The position numbers were made by a program, and so were the translations under genes. The notes beneath the pieces were generated by a model. The model did not search any database and was not told where the DNA came from. It saw only the letters and a program-made list of their open reading frames with translations. Shown here piece after piece: positions 35,027 to 43,860 of a DNA stretch of 64,000 bases. This DNA comes from WHSW01 sp963781265 (GTDB lineage: Bacteria; Actinomycetota; Thermoleophilia; Solirubrobacterales; 70-9). The DNA is taken from positions 124,001-188,000 of the forward strand of contig CAWAFH010000004.1 of the NCBI GenBank assembly GCA_963781265.1, written 5' to 3'. Position 1 is the first letter of the stretch; every line of letters starts with the position of its first letter.

Positions 35027-36343
35027 TCACCGGTCGACTTGCGCCGCCGCCGTGCCCGTGGCCAGGTCGCGCTGCGGGGCGAAGACCAGCGCGACCTCGC
35101 GTCCGCTCGCCGCGAGCGCCGCGAAGCCGCCATCGAGGCTCCAGGCGCCGCCGCCGAGCGCCCGAGCGCTCAGCCCTTGTTCGAGATACGGGGCCGCGGC
35201 GCGTTCGAACTCGCGCGCGTCCGCCTCGGTGTCGAAGGCCCACTCGGCTGCGAGCGCCAGGTCGGCGCGACACGGGTACTCGCAGTCGCCGGGCGCAACG
35301 TCGCGGCGCCAGAGCTCGTAGCGGTCGCCGTCCCAGCCCGCCGCGGCGCCGGCGGCGAGCGCGGGCTCGGCGCCGACCCGGAGCAGGTAGGAGGTCGCCA
35401 GCTCGCCGAACACGTTCGCGTCGGCGAGCCGCCAGCCACGCTCCCGCAGCGGAGCGCCGTCGATCCGGAGCGGCCCGGGGCGCTCATCGCGCACGTACTT
35501 GCGCGGATGCAGGACCTGCTCCGTGCTCGCCGGCGGGCGCGAGCCCAGCGCGTAGTCGACGAGCTTCCAGCCGCCGCCGAGCGCCCGGAGGTCGGCGACG
35601 AAGCGCATCCCGCCGAGGTAGGACCAGGTGAGCTGGTCGACGTACGCCTGCGGCACGTCGCCGGTGCCCTCGTCGATCGTCTGGCTCGCGGCGAGCAGCT
35701 CGAACGGGTCGAGGTAGCGCTGGCCGAACTCGGTCATCAGCTCGGTCGCAGATCCCTCGGTCAGCGCCTGGCGGGCGAGCGCCTCGTCGTCGTTCAGACG
35801 GGAGCCCCCGCCGATCCCGAAGGCCTGGTCCTCGAGCGCGTGGTCGAGCTCGTGGGCGAGGACGAACTCGACCAGCGCCCGGTTGGCGACGACCGCGTCG
35901 GAGACGATGTAGAGCCGCTTCGTCTTCGGGTCGTAGGCGGCCGCCGCGAGATCGCCGGTCGACTCGTAGGCGGATTCGAGCTGCTCGCCCGGCTCGAGCA
36001 GGCCGATGATCGCTCCGGTCGCGTCGTCGGCCCCGAGGCCGAGCCCGCCCGGCTGGTCGGCGAGCTCGCGCAGGCCGAGCCGGTTGAGGAAGGCGCTGGT
36101 CACGACCTCCGGCTTCGGCAGCTCGTCGAAGCGAAGGCCGCGCACCCGCTCGACCTCGCGCGCCACCCGGGGTGTCGCGGCGATGCTGATCCTGGTCAGC
36201 TGCTCGGGGTCGAGCCGATCGCCGGCCTCCGCGGCGGCCGGCTCGGCCGCGGGGGCGGGCTCGCCCGCCGGCCCGGCGAGCGCCAGCGCCCCGCCGAGCG
36301 CCAGCAGGATCAGCAGTGAGGACCAGAGCTGCGCCCGCCGCAT
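35027..36343 (-). CDS. Secreted protein with HExxH metallopeptidase motif
   Basis: 438 aa. Signal peptide at residues 1-24 (LWSSLLILLALGGALALAG), a Pro/Ala-rich linker, then a gluzincin-like core. LVEFVLAHELDHALEDQAFG supplies HELDH, and LTEGSATELMTEFGQ about 35 residues later supplies a Glu that could be the third zinc ligand. Large helical and sheet regions follow (YVDQLTWSYLGGMRFVADL, ANVFGELATSYLLRVGAEP). Probably an exported zinc protease or a relative using the same fold; the substrate is unknown. It is divergent from uvrB across a 37-bp gap. Confidence 0.85.
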   Translation of the reverse strand: MRRAQLWSSLLILLALGGALALAGPAGEPAPAAEPAAAEAGDRLDPEQLTRISIAATPRVAREVERVRGLRFDELPKPEVVTSAFLNRLGLRELADQPGGLGLGADDATGAIIGLLEPGEQLESAYESTGDLAAAAYDPKTKRLYIVSDAVVANRALVEFVLAHELDHALEDQAFGIGGGSRLNDDEALARQALTEGSATELMTEFGQRYLDPFELLAASQTIDEGTGDVPQAYVDQLTWSYLGGMRFVADLRALGGGWKLVDYALGSRPPASTEQVLHPRKYVRDERPGPLRIDGAPLRERGWRLADANVFGELATSYLLRVGAEPALAAGAAAGWDGDRYELWRRDVAPGDCEYPCRADLALAAEWAFDTEADAREFERAAAPYLEQGLSARALGGGAWSLDGGFAALAASGREVALVFAPQRDLATGTAAAQVDR

Positions 36344-36365
36344 CGGTGCCGAGTATGACGGCCGC

Positions 36366-36371
36366 TATGTT
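36366..36371 (+). promoter_or_regulatory. -10 box TATGTT for leaderless uvrB
   Basis: TATGTT ends 9 nt before the uvrB ATG at 36381; no Shine-Dalgarno sequence. Confidence 0.45.
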
Positions 36372-36380
36372 GGGTCGGCG

Positions 36381-38381
36381 ATGCCCGACTTCAAGCTCAA
36401 CCCCGCCTACTCGCCGACCGCGGACCAGCCGCGGGCGATCGAGTCGATCGCCGAGGGTCTCGAGGCGGGCGAGGAGTTCGTCACCCTGCTCGGCGCGACC
36501 GGGACCGGGAAGACGTTCACGATGGCGGCGACGATCGAGCGGGTCCAGCGGCCCGCCCTGGTGATCGCCCACAACAAGACCCTCGCCGCGCAGCTCTGCA
36601 ACGAGTTCCGCGAGTTCTTCCCCGACAACGTGGTCGAGTACTTCGTCAGCTACTACGACTACTACCAGCCCGAGGCCTACGTCCCTCATCAGGACCTCTA
36701 CATCGAGAAGGACTCGTCGATCAACGACGAGATCGACCGGCTGCGCCACGCCGCGACCGCCTCGCTGCTGGCCCGCCGCGACGTCGTCATCGTCGCCTCG
36801 GTCTCGTGCATCTTCGGGATCGGCTCGCCGGAGCTGTACCGGCGCCAGATGCAGCTGTTCAAGGTCGGCGAGTGGATCGACCGCCACGAGCTCTTCCGCA
36901 AGCTGGTCGGGATGCAGTACACGCGCAACGAGACCGCGCTCACCCGCGGCACCTTCCGGGCCCGTGGCGAGATGCTCGAGATCTTCCCCGCCTACGCCGA
37001 GTCCGCGTATCGCGTCAACCTGTTCGGCGACGAGATCGAGTCGATCCACCACTTCGACCCGCTGACCGGCGAGATCTACGACGAGATCGACCACGTCGCA
37101 GTGTGGCCGGCGAGCCATTACGCGACCGAGGAGGAGACCCTCGAGCGCGCGGTGATCGAGATCAAGGCCGAGCTCGACGAGCGGCTGGCCTGGTTTCACG
37201 AGCGCGGCAAGGAGCTCGAGGCGCACCGCCTGCTGCAGCGCACCCAGTACGACATCGAGATGCTCAAGGAGCTCGGCTTCACGTCCGGGATCGAGAACTA
37301 CTCGCGGATCTTCGACGGCCGCGAGCCGGGATCGCCGCCGCACACGCTGATCGACTACTTCCCCGACGACTTCGTCACCTTCGTCGACGAGTCCCACCAG
37401 ACGGTGCCCCAGATCGGCGGCATGTACGAGGGGGACCGCTCGCGCAAGCAGACCCTCGTCGACTTCGGCTTCCGGCTGCCCTCGGCGATGGACAACCGGC
37501 CGCTCAAGTTCGACGAGTTCCTGCCCCGCGTCGGCCAGCTGGTCATGGTCTCCGCGACCCCCGGCGAGTTCGAGCGATCGACCGCGAGCCGGATCGTCGA
37601 GCAGATCGTCCGCCCGACCGGGATCGTCGACCCCGAGATCGAGGTCCGCGAGACCCGCAACCAGATCGACGACCTGATGAACGAGGTCCGCCGCCGCGCC
37701 GACCGCCAGGAGCGGACGCTGGTGACGACGCTGACCAAGAAGATGGCCGAGGACCTGACCGGGTACCTGCTCGAGCATGGGCTCAAGGTGCGCTACCTGC
37801 ACTCCGAGGTCGACACGCTCGAGCGGATCCAGATCATCCGCGACCTGCGCCTCGGCGAGTACGACGTCCTGGTGGGCGTCAACCTGCTGCGCGAGGGCCT
37901 CGACCTGCCGGAGGTGACGCTGGTCGCGATCCTCGACGCCGACAAGGAGGGCTTCTTGCGTGGCGAGACGTCGCTGATCCAGACGATCGGGCGCGCCGCC
38001 CGCAACGTCGACGGCAAGGTGCTCATGTACGCAGACCGGGAGACGGCGGCGATGCGCAGCGCGATCTCCGAGACGGACCGCCGTCGCGAGATCCAGCTCG
38101 CCTACAACCGCGAGCACGGGATCACCCCGGAGACGGTCAAGAAGGGCATCTCCGACATCGCGGAGTTCCTGTCGATGGAGACGCGCGCCACGCCCGACCG
38201 GCGTCGCCGCGTCAGCGCCGGCGACGGCGAGCCGATGAGCCGCGAGCAGCTCGAGAAGGTCGTGGTCGAGCTCGAGGAGGAGATGCTCGCCGCCTCGGAG
38301 GAGCTGCGCTTCGAGGAGGCCGCGCGGATCCGCGACGAGCTCAAGGAGCTGCGCCGCGACCTCGAGGGCCTGACCGCCTGA
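36381..38381 (+). CDS. uvrB: Excinuclease ABC subunit B
   Basis: 666 aa using the ATG of MPDFKLNPAYSPTADQPRAI; the longer frame upstream has no UvrB residues. Walker A is LLGATGTGKTF, the damage-probing beta-hairpin VSYYDYYQPEAYVP, and the DEAD-type box FVDESHQTVPQIGG. The helicase C half has VRYLHSEVDTLERI and ETSLIQTIGRAARN. A C-terminal UVR domain (EEMLAASEELRFEEAARIRD) binds UvrC/UvrA. It acts in nucleotide excision repair. uvrA lies 2.5 kb downstream; uvrC is not in the window. Confidence 0.98.
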   Translation: MPDFKLNPAYSPTADQPRAIESIAEGLEAGEEFVTLLGATGTGKTFTMAATIERVQRPALVIAHNKTLAAQLCNEFREFFPDNVVEYFVSYYDYYQPEAYVPHQDLYIEKDSSINDEIDRLRHAATASLLARRDVVIVASVSCIFGIGSPELYRRQMQLFKVGEWIDRHELFRKLVGMQYTRNETALTRGTFRARGEMLEIFPAYAESAYRVNLFGDEIESIHHFDPLTGEIYDEIDHVAVWPASHYATEEETLERAVIEIKAELDERLAWFHERGKELEAHRLLQRTQYDIEMLKELGFTSGIENYSRIFDGREPGSPPHTLIDYFPDDFVTFVDESHQTVPQIGGMYEGDRSRKQTLVDFGFRLPSAMDNRPLKFDEFLPRVGQLVMVSATPGEFERSTASRIVEQIVRPTGIVDPEIEVRETRNQIDDLMNEVRRRADRQERTLVTTLTKKMAEDLTGYLLEHGLKVRYLHSEVDTLERIQIIRDLRLGEYDVLVGVNLLREGLDLPEVTLVAILDADKEGFLRGETSLIQTIGRAARNVDGKVLMYADRETAAMRSAISETDRRREIQLAYNREHGITPETVKKGISDIAEFLSMETRATPDRRRRVSAGDGEPMSREQLEKVVVELEEEMLAASEELRFEEAARIRDELKELRRDLEGLTA

Positions 38382-38390
38382 GCGCTGGGC

Positions 38391-40226
38391 ATGTCGGCGC
38401 TCGGCGACCTCTCGGCGGCGCTGCTACCTCCGGAGGCGGGAGGCCCCGGTCCCGAGCGCGTCGCCGGCGCGGCGCGGACGATGATCGCCGCGATGCCAGC
38501 CTCCACCCGCGTGGCGCTGGGCGCCGGCCTGCTGGCGCTCGAGGGGGCCTCGCTGGCCCGCTACGGGCGCCCGCTCGGGCGGCTGGCGCCGCGCCGGCGC
38601 AGCGCGCTTCTGGGTTCGCTCGCGGCCTCGGGCGCGCTCGGGGCCGGGGCCGTCGACGCGCTCAAGGCGGTCGTGATGATGGCCGCCGGGGCGCAGGAAT
38701 ACGCCGCCGAGATCGCTGCCACCGCAACCCGCCTTCCGCCGGTGATCCCGGATCCGCCGCTGACGCTGGTCGCGGCGGGCGAGATCGGGCCGACGGCGTG
38801 CGACGCGATCGTGATCGGGTCCGGCGCGGGCGGCGCCTTCGCCGCCCGCGAGCTCGCTCGCGCCGGTCTCGGCGTGCTGGTGCTCGAGGAGGGCGAGCGG
38901 TGGGACTCGGCCCGCCTGCGGGCCGCCGGCCCGTTGCAGCGGTTTGCATCGCTGTATCGCGACGGCGCCGCGACGATGGCGCTCGGGACGCCGCCGATCG
39001 CATTGCCGCTCGGGCGCGCCGTCGGCGGCACCACCGTGATCAACTCGGGCACCTGCTATCGGCCCCCGGAGGCGGTGGTCGCCCGCTGGCGCGACGAGCA
39101 CGGCAACGCGCTGGCCGGTGACGGCTACGCGGACCGCCTGGCCGAAGTCGAGGCGGCGATCGGCGTCGGCCCGGTGCCCGCCGAGGTGATGGGCCGAAAC
39201 GGCGAGCTCGCGCTCGCGGGAGCGGCGGCGCTCGGCTGGCGCTCGGGGCCGCTCCAGCGCAACGCTCCCGGGTGCCGGGGCGCCTGTCAGTGCGCGATCG
39301 GGTGTCCCAACAACGCGAAGGCCGGCGTGCACCTGAACGCGCTCCCGGACGCCTGCGAGGCGGGCGCGAGGATCGTCACCGGGCTGCGGGTCGAGCGCGT
39401 CGTGCACGATCGGGGGCGCGCGACCGGGGTGCGGGCGCGGCGCCCGGACGGCACGATGGTCGAGCTCCGAGCGCCGCGCGTGATCGTCGCCTGTGGAGCG
39501 ATCGAGACGCCGCCGCTTCTGCGCCGCAGCCGGCTCGCTGGTCACCCGCAGCTCGGTCGGGGGCTGTCGATCCACCCGGCGCTCGCCGTCCACGGCTCGT
39601 TCGACGAGCCGGTGTTCGCCTGGCGCGGGGTGTTGCAGAGCGCCGGGATCGAGGAGCTGCACGAGCGCGACGGGATCCTGATCGAGGCGACTTCGACCCC
39701 GCCCGGAATGGGGGCGATCGCCTATCCGGGGGCCGGGGAGGAGCTGGTCAGCGCGCTCGCGAGAGCCGAGCGCACCGCGACGCTCGGGGCGATGATCGCC
39801 GACGGTCCCTCGGGCCGGGTGCTCGGCCGCCGCCGCCCGGTGGTCCTCTACCGGCTCTCGGCCGCCGACGGGGAGCGCCTGCGCCGGGCGCTGGCGGCGG
39901 TCGCCCGCATCCTGCTCGCGGCTGGAGCCGAGCGGGTCGAGCTCGGCGCGGGCCTGGCACCGGCGACCGCTGCCGATCGCCTCGACGAGGTCGTGGTCGA
40001 GGCCGACCTGCGGCGGTTGCGCCTCGCGGCGTTTCACCCGACCGGCACCGCCGGTGCGGGCGCCGACCCGGCTCGCCACCCGGCCGGCCCGACCGGGGCC
40101 CTGCGCGGCGTCGACGGCGTCTGGGTCGCGGACGGCTCGATCCTGCCGAGCTGCCCCGGCGTCAACCCGCAGGTCTCGATCATGGCGATGGCGAGCGCGG
40201 TCGGCGCGGCCGCCGCCACCGTCTGA
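38391..40226 (+). CDS. GMC-type FAD oxidoreductase with N-terminal helical extension
   Basis: 611 aa. The first about 130 residues are helical and Ala-rich, resembling the small gluconate-dehydrogenase-subunit-like extensions seen on some GMC enzymes. FAD binding starts CDAIVIGSGAGGAFAARELA, with AVGGTTVINSGTCYRPPE next. A Cys-rich stretch, CRGACQCAIGCPNNAKAG, follows, a hallmark of the long-chain alcohol oxidase/cholesterol-oxidase branch. The C-terminus has the FHPTGTAGAG His region and WVADGSILPSCPGVNPQVSI. It likely oxidises an alcohol on a lipid or sugar-like substrate. It follows uvrB by 9 bases, so they may share a transcript. Confidence 0.9.
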   Translation: MSALGDLSAALLPPEAGGPGPERVAGAARTMIAAMPASTRVALGAGLLALEGASLARYGRPLGRLAPRRRSALLGSLAASGALGAGAVDALKAVVMMAAGAQEYAAEIAATATRLPPVIPDPPLTLVAAGEIGPTACDAIVIGSGAGGAFAARELARAGLGVLVLEEGERWDSARLRAAGPLQRFASLYRDGAATMALGTPPIALPLGRAVGGTTVINSGTCYRPPEAVVARWRDEHGNALAGDGYADRLAEVEAAIGVGPVPAEVMGRNGELALAGAAALGWRSGPLQRNAPGCRGACQCAIGCPNNAKAGVHLNALPDACEAGARIVTGLRVERVVHDRGRATGVRARRPDGTMVELRAPRVIVACGAIETPPLLRRSRLAGHPQLGRGLSIHPALAVHGSFDEPVFAWRGVLQSAGIEELHERDGILIEATSTPPGMGAIAYPGAGEELVSALARAERTATLGAMIADGPSGRVLGRRRPVVLYRLSAADGERLRRALAAVARILLAAGAERVELGAGLAPATAADRLDEVVVEADLRRLRLAAFHPTGTAGAGADPARHPAGPTGALRGVDGVWVADGSILPSCPGVNPQVSIMAMASAVGAAAATV

Positions 40227-40227
40227 G

Positions 40228-40233
40228 TACCCT
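40228..40233 (+). promoter_or_regulatory. -10 box TACCCT for the leaderless coiled-coil gene
   Basis: TACCCT ends 7 nt before the ATG at 40241; no Shine-Dalgarno sequence. Confidence 0.5.
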
Positions 40234-40240
40234 GACCCGT

Positions 40241-40816
40241 ATGGATGGAGAGCAGATCGTTCACGAGGTGGCGGAGAAGGTCAGGGCCCTGATCACCGAT
40301 GCGGAGGCGAGGGCGGCCGAGATCGTCCGCGACGCCGAGGCGGAGGCGAAGCGGATCCGCGAGTGCGCGCAGGCGGAGTCCGACGAGCGGCTCGCGGCAG
40401 CGCGCAGCGCGTTCGAGGAGTTGCAGTCGAAGCTCGGGCTCACCGGCGAGGTGCCCGGCGGGCCCGTGCCGACCCCGGAGCCGACCCCGCCCTCGATCCC
40501 CGAGCCGACCCCGTCGCCGCCCGACCCGGCCCCGCCGCCGCAGCCGGTGCCCGAGCCGGAGCCGCCGCTGGTCCCGGAACCGGCCCCGCCGCCCGACGAG
40601 GGGACGCCGCCGCAGATCGCGGTCGAGCCCTCCACCAACGGCGCCGCACCCGGCGAGGCCGAGTCCGACGATCCGGCCGCCGCCCGGCTGGTCGCGATGA
40701 ACATGGCGCTCGACGGCGCCTCGCGCGAGGCGATCGAGGCCCACCTGGCCGCCAGCTACGACCTCCCGGACGCCGGCGCGATCGTCGACGACGTCCTCCA
40801 GCTCGCCGGCAAGTAG
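40241..40816 (+). CDS. Coiled-coil protein with Pro-rich linker, unknown function
   Basis: 191 aa in three parts. An N-terminal coiled coil (about 1-65, EIVRDAEAEAKRIRECAQAE, like the stalk helices of V-type ATPase or DivIVA-type proteins) is followed by a Pro/Glu spacer (about 70-130). A C-terminal helical module (about 140-191: ARLVAMNMALDGASREAIEA, then HLAASYDLPDAGAIVDDVL) resembles small peptide-binding helical hairpins. I do not recognise a named family. It sits between the GMC oxidoreductase and uvrA, with a promoter-like box at each end, so it is probably transcribed alone. Confidence 0.8.
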   Translation: MDGEQIVHEVAEKVRALITDAEARAAEIVRDAEAEAKRIRECAQAESDERLAAARSAFEELQSKLGLTGEVPGGPVPTPEPTPPSIPEPTPSPPDPAPPPQPVPEPEPPLVPEPAPPPDEGTPPQIAVEPSTNGAAPGEAESDDPAAARLVAMNMALDGASREAIEAHLAASYDLPDAGAIVDDVLQLAGK

Positions 40817-40848
40817 CCGTCGCGGAGGGGAACATCCGTTCGCCCTCG

Positions 40849-40854
40849 TACAAT
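40849..40854 (+). promoter_or_regulatory. -10 box TACAAT for leaderless uvrA
   Basis: TACAAT ends 9 nt before the GTG at 40864; the closest match to the classical -10 consensus in the window. No Shine-Dalgarno sequence. Confidence 0.55.
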
Positions 40855-40863
40855 CGAGGGTAA

Positions 40864-43860
40864 GTGTCGCCGTCTGGACAGATCGTGATCTCGGGCGCCC
40901 GGGCCCACAACCTGAAGGGCGTCGACCTCACCCTGCCGCGGGACGCGCTCGTCGTCGTCACCGGGCTCTCGGGCTCCGGCAAATCGAGCCTCGCCTTCGA
41001 CACGATCTACGCCGAGGGGCAGCGCCGCTACGTCGAGTCGCTGTCCGCCTATGCGCGCCAGTTTCTCGGCCAGATGGAGAAGCCGGACGTCGACTCGATC
41101 GAGGGACTCTCGCCGGCGATCTCGATCGACCAGAAGACGACCTCGCGCAACCCGCGCTCGACGGTGGGCACCGTCACCGAGATCTACGACTACCTGCGGC
41201 TGCTCTGGGCGAGGATCGGAAAGCCCCACTGCCACAACTGCGGCGAGCCGATCGCCGGCCAGTCGATCGAGCAGATCACCGACCACGTGATGACGCTCGC
41301 CGAGGGCACTCGCTTCATGGTCTGCGCGCCGGTCGTCCGCGGGCGGAAGGGCGAGTACGGGAAGCTGCTCGAGTCGATGCGCGCGCAGGGTTACGCCCGC
41401 GCGGTGATCGACGGCGAGCTGCGGCGCCTCGACGAGCCGATCGAGCTCGACAAGAAGTTCAAGCACGACATCTCGATCGTCGTCGACCGCCTGGTGATGA
41501 AGGAGGGGCTGCGCAAGCGGCTCGCCGAGTCGCTCGAGGCCGCCTCGCAGCTCGCCGAGGGAATCCTCGAGATCGAGATAACACCTCCCGCCGCCTCCTC
41601 CGCTTCGCGTCCGGGGGCGTCGGGGTCCGAGGGGGCCCGCGCCGAGGGCGCCACCGAGGGGCCCGGGGCCGAGGTGCTCTCCGGCCCGAGCGCCGGCAAG
41701 CGCGGCGAGGTGCTCGTCTTCAGCGAGAAGTTCGCGTGCCTCAACTGCGGCACCTCGATGCCCGAGCTCGAGCCGCGGATCTTCTCGTTCAACTCCCCGC
41801 ACGGCTGCTGCCCGCGCTGCCTGGGGCTCGGCTTCCAGCGGGTCATCGACCCGGAGCTGATCGTCCCCGACCCGACGCTCTCGATCACGGAGGGCGCCCT
41901 CGAGCCGTGGACCAAGGCCGCCTCCGTCTACCACCGACGCCTGCTCGAGGCGGTCGCGGAGGCGAACGGCATCGATCCCGAGGTTGCGTGGCGCGACCTG
42001 CCCGACTCGGCCCGGGAGCTGTTGCTCGAGGGCACCGGCGAGCAGCGGCACACGATCTCCTACCGCAACCGCTTCGGCCGCCAGCGCAAGTACACGGTCC
42101 GCTTCGAGGGCATGCTGCACAGCCTCCAGCGCCGCTACGAGAACACCGACTCCGAGAACACCCGCGACCGGGTCGAGTCGTTGATGGCGCTGCAGCCGTG
42201 CCCGGAGTGCCACGGCGCCAGGCTGCGCCCGGAGAGCCTCGCGGTCACGGTCGGCGGGCTCAACATCTACGAGTACACCGAGCTGTCGGCGAAGGCCGCC
42301 CTCGCCTGGATCGAGGCGCTCGAGCTGACCGAGACCGAGCGCGCGATCGCCCGCCTGGTGGTTCGCGAGATCGGCGAGCGGCTGCGCTTCCTCGACTCGG
42401 TGGGGATCGGCTACCTGTCGCTGGAGCGGTCGGCGACGACCCTCTCGGGCGGCGAGGCGCAGCGGATCCGGCTCGCGACCCAGATCGGCTCGAGCCTGGT
42501 CGGCGTCCTCTACATCCTCGACGAGCCCTCGATCGGGTTGCACCAGCGCGACAACGAGAAGCTGATCGGGACGCTGGAGCGGCTCCGCGAGCTCGGCAAC
42601 ACGGTGATCGTGGTCGAGCACGACGAGGGCACGATCCGGTCGGCCGATCACGTGATCGACATGGGCCCGGGCGCCGGCGAGCACGGGGGAGAGGTGGTCG
42701 CCGAGGGCACCCCGGCGGAGATCCTCGAGCAGCCGGCCTCCCTGACCGGCCAGTTCCTGGCGGGCGAGCGCGCGATCGAGGTCCCCGCCGAGCGGCGCAC
42801 GGCAGACGGGGAGATCGTCGTCCACGGCGCCCGCCAGCACAATCTCAAGAACGTCGACGCCGCCTTCCCGGTCGGCACGTTCACGGCCGTCACGGGGGTG
42901 TCCGGATCGGGCAAGTCCACCTTGGTGAACGAGATCCTCTACCGCGCCGTCTCCAACCGGCTGCACCGTGCCCGGCTGCGGCCCGGGACCCACGATCGGA
43001 TCGACGGCATCGAGCTGGTCGACAAGATCATCAACATCGACCAGTCGCCGATCGGGCGCACGCCGCGCTCCAACCCGGCGACGTACACCGGCCTCTTCGA
43101 CCACATCCGCCAGCTCTTCGCCGGCACCCGCGAGGCGCGGGCCCGCGGCTACAAGCCGGGGCGATTCAGCTTCAACGTCAAGGGCGGGCGCTGCGAGGTC
43201 TGCCGGGGCGACGGCCAGATCAAGATCGAGATGCACTTCCTGCCCGACGTCTACGTGCCATGCGAGCAGTGCCACGGGCGCCGCTACAACCGGGAGACGC
43301 TGGAGGTCCGTTACAAGGGCAAGTCGATCGCCGACGTGCTCGAGATGTCGGTGGGCGAGGCGGTCGAGTTCTTCGAGCCGGTGCCGAAGATCGCGCGCCG
43401 CCTGCGCACCCTCCACGACGTCGGGCTCGACTACATCCGCCTCGGGCAGCCGGCGACCCAGCTCTCGGGCGGTGAGGCGCAGCGCGTGAAGCTGGCCACG
43501 GAGCTCTCGAAGGTCGCGACCGGCGACACCCTCTACATCCTCGACGAGCCGACGACCGGCCTCCACTTCGCCGACGTCGAGCGACTGCTGGAGGTGCTCG
43601 ATCGCCTGGTCGAGCAGGGCAACACGGTGATCGTGATCGAGCACAACCTGGATGTGATCAAGTCCGCCGACCACCTGATCGACCTCGGCCCCGAGGGCGG
43701 CGAGGCGGGCGGCGAGATCATCGCCGCCGGCACGCCCGAGCAGATCGCCGGGTCGCCGACCTCCTACACGGGCCACTTCCTGCGCGAGCTGGTCGAGGCG
43801 GAGGAGCCGGCGCCGAGGCCGCGCCGCACGAAGCGCAAGCGCGAACCGGTCGCGGCCTAG
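40864..43860 (+). CDS. uvrA: Excinuclease ABC subunit A
   Basis: 998 aa, slightly longer than usual. It has two ABC ATPase halves with Walker A GLSGSGKSSLAFDT and GVSGSGKSTLVNEI, and signatures TLSGGEAQRIRLATQ and QLSGGEAQRVKLATE. Zinc-finger Cys pairs are at CHNCGEP, CLNCGTSMPELEPR, CPRCLGLG, CPECHGARL, CEVCRGDGQ and CEQCHGRRYN. Around residues 239-279 lies a Pro/Ala/Ser/Gly-rich insert (SSASRPGASGSEGARAEGAT and on) just before FSEKFACLNCG, not expected in most UvrA proteins. It is the damage sensor of nucleotide excision repair. The 3' end overlaps the convergent QueC-like gene by 4 bases. Confidence 0.98.
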   Translation: MSPSGQIVISGARAHNLKGVDLTLPRDALVVVTGLSGSGKSSLAFDTIYAEGQRRYVESLSAYARQFLGQMEKPDVDSIEGLSPAISIDQKTTSRNPRSTVGTVTEIYDYLRLLWARIGKPHCHNCGEPIAGQSIEQITDHVMTLAEGTRFMVCAPVVRGRKGEYGKLLESMRAQGYARAVIDGELRRLDEPIELDKKFKHDISIVVDRLVMKEGLRKRLAESLEAASQLAEGILEIEITPPAASSASRPGASGSEGARAEGATEGPGAEVLSGPSAGKRGEVLVFSEKFACLNCGTSMPELEPRIFSFNSPHGCCPRCLGLGFQRVIDPELIVPDPTLSITEGALEPWTKAASVYHRRLLEAVAEANGIDPEVAWRDLPDSARELLLEGTGEQRHTISYRNRFGRQRKYTVRFEGMLHSLQRRYENTDSENTRDRVESLMALQPCPECHGARLRPESLAVTVGGLNIYEYTELSAKAALAWIEALELTETERAIARLVVREIGERLRFLDSVGIGYLSLERSATTLSGGEAQRIRLATQIGSSLVGVLYILDEPSIGLHQRDNEKLIGTLERLRELGNTVIVVEHDEGTIRSADHVIDMGPGAGEHGGEVVAEGTPAEILEQPASLTGQFLAGERAIEVPAERRTADGEIVVHGARQHNLKNVDAAFPVGTFTAVTGVSGSGKSTLVNEILYRAVSNRLHRARLRPGTHDRIDGIELVDKIINIDQSPIGRTPRSNPATYTGLFDHIRQLFAGTREARARGYKPGRFSFNVKGGRCEVCRGDGQIKIEMHFLPDVYVPCEQCHGRRYNRETLEVRYKGKSIADVLEMSVGEAVEFFEPVPKIARRLRTLHDVGLDYIRLGQPATQLSGGEAQRVKLATELSKVATGDTLYILDEPTTGLHFADVERLLEVLDRLVEQGNTVIVIEHNLDVIKSADHLIDLGPEGGEAGGEIIAAGTPEQIAGSPTSYTGHFLRELVEAEEPAPRPRRTKRKREPVAA

